DNA from: Burkholderia sp. BCC1644
GTDB lineage: Bacteria > Pseudomonadota > Gammaproteobacteria > Burkholderiales > Burkholderiaceae
DNA length: 64,000 bases
NCBI RefSeq assembly: GCF_902833225.1
Contig: NZ_CADFEI010000020.1
Coordinates: 1 to 64,000 of the forward strand
Direction of reading: 5' to 3'
Shown here: piece by piece, positions 34,612-44,190 of the stretch
Layout of the letters: every line of letters begins with the position of its first letter
How positions within the stretch are numbered: the first letter of the stretch is position 1
Position numbers and translations under genes: made by a program
Notes under the pieces: generated by a model
What the model was told of the DNA's origin: nothing
What the model saw: only the letters and a program-made list of their open reading frames with translations
Databases searched by the model: none

Positions 34612-35571
34612 CTAGCGGCGAGAGCGGAACCAGTCGAACCGCGAACGCTTCGTGGCTTCGCCGAGATACGCGGGCGCGATGCTTTCGAGGCTCGCGGGCG
34701 AGATCCCGAGCTCCGGCGCGAGCGGCCCCGACAGCACGTTCGGCACCGACATCGTCGCGAGATTGTCGCGCGTGAGCACCGGCTCGCCGGGCAGGCATTC
34801 GAACACGCTCGCCTGCAGCCGCGCGAGCGCGTCGGGCAGCCGCACGATGCGCGCCTGCCGGCCGACCAGCGTGCCGCAATAACGCACCAGCTGCTCGAGC
34901 GTATAGACGGTCGGGCCGCCGAGTTCGTAGGTCTTGCCGTGCGCGGCCGCGAGATCGAGCGTGTTGACGAACGCGCGGACGACATCGCCGACGAACACCG
35001 GCTGGAAACGCGCATCGGGCATCGCGAGCGGCAGCACGGGCACCGTGCGCTGCAGGTTCGCGAAAGTGTTGAGGAACGCGTCGCCGGGGCCGAACACGAC
35101 CGACGGGCGGAAGATCGTCAGCGCGAGCGAATCGGTCGCCGCGATCGCATGCAGCGCGGCCTCGCCGTCGCCCTTCGAGCGCTGGTACATGCTTGCGCCG
35201 CGCGAATCGGCGCCGAGCGCGCTCATGTGCAGCAGGCGCCGCACGCCGACCTCGGTACAGGCGCTCGCGAGCGCGGCCGGCAGCGCGACGTGCGCGCGCT
35301 CGAAGCCGGGCCCGTACGGCGTGCCGCGGCCGCCGTGCAGCACGCCGACCAGGTTGATCGCCGCATGCGCGCCGGCGACGAAGCGCGCGAGCGTACGCGT
35401 GTCGAGTGCTTCGAGCTCGACGATCTCGACCGGCAGCATCTGCAGGTGGCGCGCGTGGTCGCGCCGGCGCGTGCCGATCCGCACCTGCTTGCCGGCATCG
35501 ATCAGCGCATTGACGAGCCGGCTGCCGATGAAGCCGGTGCCGCCCAGCAGCGCGACGGTCTGGCGATCCAT
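34612..35571 (-). CDS. NAD(P)-binding SDR, NDUFA9-like
   Basis: 319 residues. Atypical SDR: the nucleotide motif TVALLGGTGFIGSRLVNALI is at the very start, the active-site Tyr-Lys is in ASMYQRSKGDGE, and IFRPSVVFGPGDAFLNTFAN follows. This branch resembles the complex I accessory subunit NDUFA9 and ubiquinone-biosynthesis-linked epimerases. In bacteria its role is not settled. It lies between slt and the GST gene; a terminator before it ends the slt transcript. Confidence 0.8.
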   Translation of the reverse strand: MDRQTVALLGGTGFIGSRLVNALIDAGKQVRIGTRRRDHARHLQMLPVEIVELEALDTRTLARFVAGAHAAINLVGVLHGGRGTPYGPGFERAHVALPAALASACTEVGVRRLLHMSALGADSRGASMYQRSKGDGEAALHAIAATDSLALTIFRPSVVFGPGDAFLNTFANLQRTVPVLPLAMPDARFQPVFVGDVVRAFVNTLDLAAAHGKTYELGGPTVYTLEQLVRYCGTLVGRQARIVRLPDALARLQASVFECLPGEPVLTRDNLATMSVPNVLSGPLAPELGISPASLESIAPAYLGEATKRSRFDWFRSRR

Positions 35572-35585
35572 GTTCGGGACCTCAA

Positions 35586-35616
35586 AAGAACACTGCCGCG
35601 TCTCGCGCGGCAGTGT
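35586..35616 (-). terminator. Intrinsic terminator of slt
   Basis: An 11-bp perfect stem (35590-35600 with 35606-35616, loop of 5) is followed on the minus strand by TCTTTTG. It lies 13 bp beyond the slt stop and 19 bp before the SDR start. Confidence 0.85.
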
Positions 35617-35628
35617 GAAGATTGCGTA

Positions 35629-37581
35629 TCAGGGCGAGATCATGCCTAGACGTTTCTTCAACGACTGCGGTTTGCCCTCGAAGAGCGCCGCGTAGTAGAC
35701 GGTGTTCGACAGCACGTTCTTCACGTAGTCGCGCGTCTCGTTGAACGGAATCGTTTCTGCGAAGATCGCGCCTTCGACCGGCTGCGTCAACACCTGGCGC
35801 CACTGGCGCGGCCGGCCCGGGCCCGCGTTGTAGCCGGCGGTGGCGAGCACCGGCGAGCTGTCGAAGTTGTTGTAGATGTCCGCCAGATACCAGGTGCCGA
35901 GCTGGATGTTGGTATCGATGTCGTGCATCTGCGCACGCGTGATCGTGCCCATGCCGAGCTTCTTCGCGACCATCTGGGCGGTGGCCGGCATCAGCTGCAT
36001 CAGGCCACCCGCGCCCACCGACGAACGCGCGCTGATGATGAAGCGCGATTCCTGGCGGATCAGCCCGTACGCCCATTCGACGTCGAGGCCGGTCGATTGC
36101 GCATAGCGCTCGACGATGTTGCGGTACGGCGACGGGTAGCGCAGCGTGAAGTCGTGCTCGGCCTTCGTGCGGTCGGCCGTGTTGACCGTGCGGTCGAGCA
36201 ACTCGACGCGCTTGCCGTATTCGGCGGCCGCGAGCAGCTGTCGATCGGTCATCCCGCGCAGCGGCCAGTTCCATTCGCGGTTGCCTTCGAGACGCAGGTT
36301 CAGCCCGTAGAAGCGCTGCGCGAGCGCGAAGCCCGGAATCTTGCCCATCGCGTCGACCTCGGCGTCGCTCACCTTCGTGCGCGGCGGGATCGACGTGCGC
36401 TGGCCGAGCTCTTCACCGGCGAGCTGCCCGTAGAAGTTGAACTGGCCCGCGACCTGCTCGAATTCCTGGTTCGCCTGCAGCGTGTCGCCGCTCTGCTTGA
36501 GCGCGCGCGCATGCCAGTAGATCCACGCCGGATCGTCGCGCAGCGACGGCGGCATCTGCTCGATCGACCAGCGCACCATCGGCCAGTTGCCGGCAAGCAG
36601 CGCGGCGCGCGTGCGCCATTCGTAGCCCGGGTTCGACAGCGGCGCATTCGTGGATTTCGCGTACCAGACCGACGCGAGCGGCGAGCGCTTGATCGCGCCC
36701 TGGTAGCCGATCGCGCCCCACGCGATCGCCTGTTCCTGCTTGGTCAGCGAAGGCGCGACCGTCGTCAGCATGCCGGCGGCCGCGTCCGGATCGTTGCGCG
36801 CCATGCGGCCGAGCGCGATCAGCGCGAGCTGGTGCGACGTCGCGTCGGCGCCGACGCCGCGCGCGAGGTACAGCGGCGGCGCGCTCGTCGCCTGGTCGAA
36901 GCCGACCGGGCGCGGGCCGAGCGCGTCGACGATCTTGCCGCCGAGCGTCGTGTAGTTCTGCTCGTACGCGAGACGTGCCTGCTGCCACACGTCGTCGCTC
37001 GTGAACTGCTGGTTGACGGTCAACGCGGTGATCAGGTCGACGCATGCGTCGCCGTAGTTCTTCGGCTCGACGAGCAGCGCACGCGCCGCATCGGCGACGT
37101 TCTCGCCGCGCGCCGCGCGCGATTCGAGCGCATAGCACTTGACCTGCGTGTCGTCGTCGAGCACGAAGCGCTTGTATTGATCGTCGAAGTTGCGCCAGTC
37201 GTGGCGCGCGCCGAGCACGAGCAGGTAGTCGTTGCGCAGGCGGTCGGCGATCGCCTGGCCGTCGTAGCGCTGCAGGAACGACTGCACCGGTGCGTCCGGC
37301 GCGTCGACGCGCGCACGGCCCGTCGAATCGAACAGCTGCGGCTTGATCTGGAAATACTCGACGTAGGACGGGACCGGATAGTTCGGGATCATCGACGCGA
37401 GCTGCGCGGCTTTCGCGGCGTCGTTGCGGCGTGCGGCTTCACGAAGCTGCACGAAGGTCTGGTCGTCCCCGGAGACCGCATCGTCGTTCGGTGCGGCGCA
37501 CGCGGCGGTGCCCGCGACGAGCGCGGTGGCCGAAAGCGTCAGCGCGACCGCGCGATATACTCGGAAAAGGCTGTTCGACAT
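35629..37581 (-). CDS. slt: Soluble lytic murein transglycosylase
   Basis: 650 residues from the ATG at 37581. A signal peptide (VALTLSATALVAGTAACAAP) is followed by the long alpha-superhelical U domain (residues ~40-450). The C-terminal goose-lysozyme-like domain has the catalytic Glu in YGLIRQESRFI, then GAGGLMQLMPATAQ and ATAGYNAGPGR. It cleaves peptidoglycan to 1,6-anhydro-muropeptides in the periplasm. It is divergent from ygfA with only 8 bp between the two ATGs. Confidence 0.92.
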   Translation of the reverse strand: MSNSLFRVYRAVALTLSATALVAGTAACAAPNDDAVSGDDQTFVQLREAARRNDAAKAAQLASMIPNYPVPSYVEYFQIKPQLFDSTGRARVDAPDAPVQSFLQRYDGQAIADRLRNDYLLVLGARHDWRNFDDQYKRFVLDDDTQVKCYALESRAARGENVADAARALLVEPKNYGDACVDLITALTVNQQFTSDDVWQQARLAYEQNYTTLGGKIVDALGPRPVGFDQATSAPPLYLARGVGADATSHQLALIALGRMARNDPDAAAGMLTTVAPSLTKQEQAIAWGAIGYQGAIKRSPLASVWYAKSTNAPLSNPGYEWRTRAALLAGNWPMVRWSIEQMPPSLRDDPAWIYWHARALKQSGDTLQANQEFEQVAGQFNFYGQLAGEELGQRTSIPPRTKVSDAEVDAMGKIPGFALAQRFYGLNLRLEGNREWNWPLRGMTDRQLLAAAEYGKRVELLDRTVNTADRTKAEHDFTLRYPSPYRNIVERYAQSTGLDVEWAYGLIRQESRFIISARSSVGAGGLMQLMPATAQMVAKKLGMGTITRAQMHDIDTNIQLGTWYLADIYNNFDSSPVLATAGYNAGPGRPRQWRQVLTQPVEGAIFAETIPFNETRDYVKNVLSNTVYYAALFEGKPQSLKKRLGMISP

Positions 37582-37589
37582 CGTTTTGA

Positions 37590-38198
37590 ATGGAGCGCGA
37601 AGTGAGCGAAAGCATAGCACGCAACCCTGTGCCGAACCCGAAGGTTGCGCTGCGCAAAACGCTGTCCGGTGCGCGTCGCGACGCCGCGTCGCAACCCGCC
37701 GCGAACGCCGCGCTCGACGCGCGGCTGCGCACGCTGCTCGACCGTCTGGCGCCGCGCACGGTCGGGTTCTACTGGCCGCTGCCCGGCGAATTCGATGCGC
37801 GCGATGCGGTGCTCGCGTGGTGCGCGGCAGGTGCCGGCCGGCGCGCCGCGCTGCCCGTGATCGGCGAGCGGCACACGCCGCTCGCGTTCCATGCGTGGGA
37901 TGCGCACACGCCGATGCGCGAAGGTCATCACCGGATTCCGGAACCGGCTTCGGGAATCGTCGTCGTGCCCGACCTGTTGCTGATTCCCTGTGTCGGATTC
38001 GATCCGCAGCGCTACCGGCTCGGCTACGGCGGCGGCTATTACGACCGCACGCTCGCCGCATGGCCGGGCGACGCCCCGCCCGTAACGGTCGGCATCGCGT
38101 ATGAAGCGTGCCGCGTCGATGCGCTGCCGGCCGAGGCGCATGATCTCGCGCTGCGCTGGATCGTGACCGACGGCGCGCTCTACCCGGCCGCCGGATGA
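37590..38198 (+). CDS. ygfA: 5-formyltetrahydrofolate cyclo-ligase
   Basis: 202 residues from the ATG at 37590; a GTG at 37602 follows GGAG at 6 bases and may be the true start. VALRKTLSGARRDA at the N-terminus and the ATP/substrate loop RYRLGYGGGYYDRTLAAW identify the family. It converts 5-formyl-THF to 5,10-methenyl-THF with ATP, in the cytoplasm. Its promoter must overlap the start of slt. Confidence 0.9.
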   Translation: MEREVSESIARNPVPNPKVALRKTLSGARRDAASQPAANAALDARLRTLLDRLAPRTVGFYWPLPGEFDARDAVLAWCAAGAGRRAALPVIGERHTPLAFHAWDAHTPMREGHHRIPEPASGIVVVPDLLLIPCVGFDPQRYRLGYGGGYYDRTLAAWPGDAPPVTVGIAYEACRVDALPAEAHDLALRWIVTDGALYPAAG

Positions 38199-38269
38199 CG
38201 CGGCGCGCGGCGCCGCGGTCGTCTCGCGCCCGTCAGCGCAGGCCCGCGCGCCCCGGTCTCCGCAATCGT

Positions 38270-38782
38270 TTACAGCGACGCCGCCGCGCGTGCGGCCGTG
38301 TCGTAGAGGCCCGATGCGTGGCGCAGCAGCTGCGCCGCGTCGCCGATCTGCTCGTTGGTGAGCCCGCTGTCCTTCAGCGTCTCGATCAGGCAATGCTCGC
38401 GCACCTCGCGATATTTCAGGCACAGGTCGCGGCCGGCGTCGGTCGCGAAGAAGAACGCTTCCTTGCCGCTCTTCTCGCTCTTCACATAGCCGCGGGCGAT
38501 CAGTTTTTTCAGCGCATAGGTCGCGACGTGCGTATCCTCGATATTGAGCACGAAGCAGATGTCGGCGAGCTTCTTCTTGCGTTCGCGATGGCTGACGTGA
38601 TGCAGCAGCGACACCTCGACCGCCGTCATGTCCTTCGCGCCGGCCGCCGACATGCAGCGCACCATCCACCGGTTGAACGCATTGCCTGCCATGATGAGCC
38701 CGTATTCGAGCTCCGACAGCTCCGCGCTCGAATCGGAAACGAGGTGTTCGGATGACACGATCTTGGTCGCAGGACGCTTCAT
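38270..38782 (-). CDS. MarR-like winged-helix regulator
   Basis: 170 residues from the ATG at 38782; the frame is open 37 codons further, but that part overlaps the palindromic operator. The winged helix is in residues ~45-115: AVEVSLLHHVSHRERKKKLA, EDTHVATYALKKLIARGYVK, SGKEAFFFATDAGRDLCLKY. It is divergent from pxpBCA, so it probably controls 5-oxoproline use. No ribosome site stands out. The ligand is unknown. Confidence 0.75.
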   Translation of the reverse strand: MKRPATKIVSSEHLVSDSSAELSELEYGLIMAGNAFNRWMVRCMSAAGAKDMTAVEVSLLHHVSHRERKKKLADICFVLNIEDTHVATYALKKLIARGYVKSEKSGKEAFFFATDAGRDLCLKYREVREHCLIETLKDSGLTNEQIGDAAQLLRHASGLYDTAARAAASL

Positions 38783-38872
38783 GGAAAGGCGGAGCAAGCC
38801 GGATGACAGGGAGTGCCGAGTGTACGCCAGAAGCCCGGACATACGGGCTAGGCGAAAACGCTTATTGGGAAG

Positions 38873-38893
38873 TTGTCGATATTTTATTGACAA
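38873..38893. promoter_or_regulatory. Palindromic operator candidate upstream of pxpB
   Basis: TTGTCGATA-TTT-TATTGACAA is a 21-bp inverted repeat with 8 of 9 arm pairs matching. It lies 38 bp before pxpB and 90 bp before the divergent MarR-like gene, in an AT-rich patch. Size and symmetry fit a winged-helix dimer site. Confidence 0.6.
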
Positions 38894-38930
38894 TGTGCGC
38901 TAACATTGCCGTCCGAACCGTGCCAGTCCG

Positions 38931-39587
38931 ATGACGCAACCCCGCATTTATCCGCTCGGCGATGCCGCCCTCGTCTGTGAGGTGCCGCCGCCCGCCACGC
39001 TCGACTGCCAGCGCCGCGTCTGGGCCGTTGCCGAGGCCGCGCGCGCGTGGCCCGACGTGATCGACGTCGTGCCGGGCATGAACAACCTGACCATCGTGTT
39101 CGACGCGCTCGCCGCGACGGCCGAATCGCTCACGCCCGCGCTGCGCGACGCGTGGGAGACGGCCGACGTCGAGCACGCGGACGGCCGCGAAATCGAGATT
39201 CCGGTCGAGTACGGCGGTGCCGCCGGCCCCGACCTGGCGGCCGTCGCCGCGCACACGGGCCTGCCGGCCGACGAAGTCGTCACCCGCCACGCGGCGGGCG
39301 ACTATGTCGTGTTCTTCGTCGGCTTCCAGCCGGGCTTCGCGTATCTCGGCGGCCTCGACGCATCGCTGCACACGCCGCGCCGCGCGGCGCCGCGCCTCGA
39401 GGTGCCGGCCGGCTCGGTCGGCATCGGCGGCGCGCAGACGGGCATCTACCCGGCCACGTCGCCCGGCGGCTGGCAGCTGATCGGCCGCACGTCGCAGGTG
39501 CTGTTCGATCCGGCGCGGCCGCAGCCGACGCTGCTGCTGCCCGGCGATCGCGTGCGATTCACCATTGCGGGAGTCGACGCGTCATGA
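38931..39587 (+). CDS. pxpB: 5-oxoprolinase subunit B
   Basis: 218 residues. The KipI/AHS1 fold shows in IYPLGDAALVCEV, VVPGMNNLTIVFD, FFVGFQPGFAYLGGLDASLH and GSVGIGGAQTGIYPATSPGG. With PxpC and PxpA it makes the prokaryotic ATP-dependent 5-oxoprolinase, which converts 5-oxoproline to glutamate. It is first in pxpBCA and overlaps pxpC by 4 bp (ATGA). Confidence 0.92.
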   Translation: MTQPRIYPLGDAALVCEVPPPATLDCQRRVWAVAEAARAWPDVIDVVPGMNNLTIVFDALAATAESLTPALRDAWETADVEHADGREIEIPVEYGGAAGPDLAAVAAHTGLPADEVVTRHAAGDYVVFFVGFQPGFAYLGGLDASLHTPRRAAPRLEVPAGSVGIGGAQTGIYPATSPGGWQLIGRTSQVLFDPARPQPTLLLPGDRVRFTIAGVDAS

Positions 39588-40651
39588 CCCAGAGCAACGC
39601 ACCGGGCACCATCGAGGTGTTGCGCGCCGGCCCGCTGTCGACCGTGCAGGATCTCGGGCGCCGCGGCGCACGCCACCTCGGCGTCGCGCAGGGCGGCGCG
39701 CTCGACGGCCTCGCGCTCGAGGTCGGCAACCGGCTCGTCGGCAACCGCCCCGACGCGGCGGCCGTCGAAGTCACGATCGGTCCTGCCACGTTCCGCTTCA
39801 CGCGCGCGACGCGCATCGCGATCACCGGCACCGAGTTCGGCGCGACGCTCGACGGCCAGCGCGTGTATTCGTGGTGGAGCCTGCCGGTCGAGGCCGGGCA
39901 GACGCTCGTGCTGCCGGCCGCGAAACGCGGGATGCGCGGCTATCTGTGCATCGCGGGCGGCATCGACGTGCTGCCGATGCTCGGCTCGCGCAGCACCGAT
40001 CTCGCGTCGCGCTTCGGCGGCCTCGGCGGCCGCACGCTGCGCGACGGCGACCGGCTCCCGGTCGGCGTGCCGCCGGCCGGCGCGGGCTGCCTCGCGGCCG
40101 ATGCGCCCGAATTCGGCGTGAAGGCGCCCGCGTGGTGCGCCTTCGTGCGCGTCGACGAGCCGCCGCGCCGTCACCGCCCCGCGCATGCGCCGTGGGCGAT
40201 GCCCGTGCGCGTGCTGCCGGGCCCCGATTACGCATCGTTCGCGGCCGATTCGCAGCAGGCGTTCTGGGACGAGGAATGGCTCGTCACCGCGAACAGCAAC
40301 CGGATGGGCTATCGCCTCGCCGGCGCCGAGCTCGTGCGCGAGCGGCCGGTCGAGCTGCTGTCGCACGCGGTGCTGCCCGGTACGATCCAGGTGCCGCCGA
40401 ACGGCCAGCCGATCGTGCTGATGCACGACGCGCAGACCACCGGCGGCTACCCGAAGATCGGCACGGTGATCCGCGCCGATCTGTGGAAACTCGCACAGGC
40501 GCGGCTCAACCTGCCGATCCGCTTCGTGCGCACGACACCCGACGCCGCGCGCGCCGCCCTCTCCGCAGAACGTGCCTATCTGCGGCAGATCGACGTTGCG
40601 ATCGACATGCGAGAAGAAGCGCGCCGCCGCGCCCAATCGCGCGCAGCGTGA
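39584..40651 (+). CDS. pxpC: 5-oxoprolinase subunit C
   Basis: 355 residues from the ATG at 39584 within the pxpB stop. The AHS2/biotin-dependent carboxyltransferase fold shows in LSTVQDLGRRGARHLGVAQG, FRFTRATRIAITGTEFGATL, GYLCIAGGIDVLPMLGSRST and NSNRMGYRLAG. It is a partner of PxpB; in related proteins the two are fused as KipI-KipA. The AHS naming (allophanate hydrolase) is often misapplied to this pair. pxpA follows 55 bp on. Confidence 0.92.
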   Translation: MTQSNAPGTIEVLRAGPLSTVQDLGRRGARHLGVAQGGALDGLALEVGNRLVGNRPDAAAVEVTIGPATFRFTRATRIAITGTEFGATLDGQRVYSWWSLPVEAGQTLVLPAAKRGMRGYLCIAGGIDVLPMLGSRSTDLASRFGGLGGRTLRDGDRLPVGVPPAGAGCLAADAPEFGVKAPAWCAFVRVDEPPRRHRPAHAPWAMPVRVLPGPDYASFAADSQQAFWDEEWLVTANSNRMGYRLAGAELVRERPVELLSHAVLPGTIQVPPNGQPIVLMHDAQTTGGYPKIGTVIRADLWKLAQARLNLPIRFVRTTPDAARAALSAERAYLRQIDVAIDMREEARRRAQSRAA

Positions 40652-40706
40652 CAATGGCGGAGCAGTAACGAAAGACGCGCCACGCCATCAGTGGACGAGG
40701 AACAAC

Positions 40707-41471
40707 ATGGAAATCGATCTGAATGCCGATCTCGGCGAAGGATGCGGATCGGACGAGGCGCTGCTCGACCTCGTCACGTCGGCGAACATCGCATGCGGCT
40801 GGCATGCAGGCGGCGCGAATGCGATGCGCGACTGCGTGCGCTGGGCCGTGCAGAAAGGCGTGTCGATCGGCGCGCACCCGAGCTTTCACGATCCGGAGAA
40901 TTTCGGCCGCAAGGAAATGCAGCTGCCGGCCGGCGACATCTACGCGGGCGTCCTGTACCAGCTCGGCGCGCTGTCGGCGATCGCGCAGGCCGAAGGCGGG
41001 CGCATCGCGCACGTGAAGCCGCACGGCGCGCTGTACAACCAGGCCGCGCGCGACCCGATGATCGCCGATGCGGTGGTGTCCGCCATCCACGACTTCGATC
41101 CGTCGCTCGCGGTGTTCGGGCTCGCGAACAGCGTGTTCGTCGCGGCCGCGCGGCATGCGGGGCTCGCCGCCGTGGAAGAAGTGTTCGCCGATCGCGGCTA
41201 CCGCGCCGACGGCTCGCTCGTGCCGCGCAGCCAGCCCGGCGCATTGATCGACGATGAAGACGCGGTGCTCGCGCGCACGCTCGACATGGTGCGCAACCGG
41301 CAGGTGCGCGCCCTGAGCGGCGAATGGGTGCCGCTCAACGCGCAGACCGTCTGCCTGCACGGCGACGGGCCGCATGCGCTGGCGTTCGCGAAGCGGATTC
41401 GCGCGGCGCTGGAGGCCGCCGGCGTCGACGTCGTCGCGCCCGGCGCGCTGCAGGCCGACGAGGGCGCGTGA
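40707..41471 (+). CDS. pxpA: 5-oxoprolinase subunit A (LamB/YcsF family)
   Basis: 254 residues from the ATG at 40707 after GAGG. MEIDLNADLGEGCGSDEALL, TSANIACGWHAGGANAMRDC and SIGAHPSFHDPENFGRKEMQ are the family signature. RIAHVKPHGALYN is the second conserved block. It completes the PxpABC enzyme. A bidirectional terminator follows at 41524-41546. Confidence 0.93.
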   Translation: MEIDLNADLGEGCGSDEALLDLVTSANIACGWHAGGANAMRDCVRWAVQKGVSIGAHPSFHDPENFGRKEMQLPAGDIYAGVLYQLGALSAIAQAEGGRIAHVKPHGALYNQAARDPMIADAVVSAIHDFDPSLAVFGLANSVFVAAARHAGLAAVEEVFADRGYRADGSLVPRSQPGALIDDEDAVLARTLDMVRNRQVRALSGEWVPLNAQTVCLHGDGPHALAFAKRIRAALEAAGVDVVAPGALQADEGA

Positions 41472-41523
41472 CGCGCATTCATCCCGCGCAACGCACGTTG
41501 CGTGTAGCGGCCGCACAAAAGAA

Positions 41524-41546
41524 AAAAGCGCCCTCGTGGCGCTTTT
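41524..41546. terminator. Bidirectional intrinsic terminator after pxpA
   Basis: Stem 41524-41532 with 41538-41546 (9 bp including the A/T ends; loop CTCGT), with T-runs on both strands. It is 53 bp after the pxpA stop. Confidence 0.85.
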
Positions 41547-41694
41547 CCGTTGGCGCAATCGCTGCGGCTTCGCCGTCTGCCGATTCACCCCCCGAAACCG
41601 TCTTTCGACGGTGACCGGAAAATTCTTCCGGATTAAAAAACGTCCGCCGCCGCCCGATCACTGCATTCCCCGGTCAGACGACGGAGCGTTGCTT

Positions 41695-41916
41695 ATGTGC
41701 AAGTCGGCCTGCATGCATTCTTGTTGTCCGACGATGATTGGCCCCGCCGTACATGCAGACACTTTCCGCGGCCGGCACGTATGCACCACGTGCCGGCAAC
41801 GCGCTAACCCCGCGCTTTATTTTCTGCTACCCCGTAGAACTTTTTCTATTCTTTTCATTTTTTCAACTTGTGGATCGAAGAATAGATATTGGCAGAACGG
41901 GATGTCAATCGTTTGA
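41695..41916 (+). CDS. Possible small cysteine-rich protein
   Basis: 73 residues from the ATG at 41695, with GGAG 8 bases upstream. It has seven cysteines, four of them in the first 11 residues (MCKSACMHSCC) and a CTTC pair at 30-33, then a hydrophobic stretch (RTFSILFIFSTC). It lies in an AT-rich patch between terminators. Codon use is unlike its neighbours, and a second frame overlaps it, so it may be chance. I do not recognise a family. Confidence 0.25.
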   Translation: MCKSACMHSCCPTMIGPAVHADTFRGRHVCTTCRQRANPALYFLLPRRTFSILFIFSTCGSKNRYWQNGMSIV

Positions 41917-42038
41917 AACGCTATTTTCCGACGAATCGAGGGTTTTCCTTATCGAATCGCATGCCCATACAGGCGTTTGACGGGCTCGAGCGACGTCGAT
42001 CAAACAGGGGAGGATCGGTTCGGACGCGATGACGACGC

Positions 42039-43176
42039 TCAGTTCGCGTCGACGCTGTAACCTTGTTGACGCAACAATTCGAGCACGCCGCGCGGGCCGC
42101 CCAGATGCAGCGCGCCGATCGCGACGAACAGCGGCCGGTTCGGCGCGGCGATTGCCGTCATTCGTGCAACGAAGCGCCGGTTGCGCTCGTACACGATCTT
42201 GTTGTCGATCGACGCCGACAGCGCCTTCGAACGTGCGAGCCGCTCGCTCTTCGCGACGGCCCACGCGGAAATCGCATCGGCGTCGCCAATTCGCCACAGC
42301 CGGTGCAGCGCCTTGATGTCGTCGGCGTTCTGCGCGGGCGTCTGCACCATGTCCTGCGCGAGCATCTCGCGCTGTTCGGCCAGCGTCAGCCCGGTGAACG
42401 CGCGCATCTGTTCGGCGAGCGTCTCGAGCCCGATCACGCGGCCGCCCTTCTTCTTCAGGAACACGTTCTGCAGTTGCGCCTCGGTGCCGTATTCGGTCTG
42501 CAGGCCGGCCGACAGCGAATCGTAGGTCTCGACGACGAGCGCCGCGAGCCACGGCCGCATCTTGCGGATCTCGGCGAGCGCGGCCGGGTTGCCGCGCAGG
42601 CGCGCCGCGAGCCGCTGCCACAGCGGTTCGGGCAGCAGGCGCTGCAGGCACGGGTAGCGGCACACGCCGTACTTCGACACGTCGTCCTGCGATTCGAGCA
42701 GATCGTCGGGCGACAGCTCCAGCGCGAGCGTCGGCGACGCGGCGAGCGCCGCGAGGATGCGCGGCCGGAACGGCTGCGCGCTCGGGTAATCGGACGGATC
42801 GCCCGTATGCAGCGTGCCGAGCACGTAGAGCGTGACGTTGCCTTTGGTCGCGACGTAGAACGGCATGCGCGCGGGCTGCACGCGCACGGTGCCGCGCGAC
42901 ACCGTGCCGTCCGATACGGACGGTGCGTGGAAGCCCGGCAGGCTCATGCCGGGCGGCGGGACTTGCGACGGATGGATCGGTGAAGTGGCCGGCGCGCGCC
43001 CTTCGGCGCGCGCGGTTTCGACGGGAACCACGAGGCTGGCCGCCACGCACGCGCCGGCCAGCGCCGCGCCCGTGACGGTACGCACGCTCCAGCGCCGCGC
43101 GTAGCGGTACGCGCGCATCACGCGCGCGCCGCTTGCCCCCGCACGGCGCACGCAGGACACGCGCGCCGCCAACACA

Positions 43177-43184
<8 letters not shown>
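42039..43184 (-). CDS. TraB/GumN family protein
   Basis: 381 residues from the ATG at 43184, which overlaps the dppF stop by 8 bp and has AGGGGAGG just upstream. A later ATG (43119) would place the signal peptide (TGAALAGACVAASLVVPVETARA) at the very start and is an alternative. Family motifs are LYVLGTLHTGDPSDYP near the N-terminus and FVAIGALHLGGPRGVLELLR at the end. TraB/GumN proteins are predicted metal-dependent hydrolases; function is unknown here. Coupling to dppF suggests it is co-expressed with the dipeptide transporter. Confidence 0.8.

Positions 43185-44186
<1,002 letters not shown>

Positions 44187-44190
<4 letters not shown>

Larger units (their letters stand above)
41472..42038. 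other. Convergent gap with terminators and an AT-rich stretch
   Basis: 567 bases between the ends of pxpA and the TraB/GumN gene. It holds the terminator at 41524-41546, a pair of small hairpins (41597-41612 and 41615-41631) followed by A-rich sequence, and a strongly AT-rich stretch (about 41810-41960), unlike the rest of the window. A small Cys-rich open frame lies inside it. Confidence 0.6.

Noticed and set aside
41738..41980. An 80-codon frame overlapping the cysteine-rich frame in the AT-rich gap
   Set aside because: No ribosome site, no conserved features, and it overlaps the other candidate in another frame; at most one can be real.
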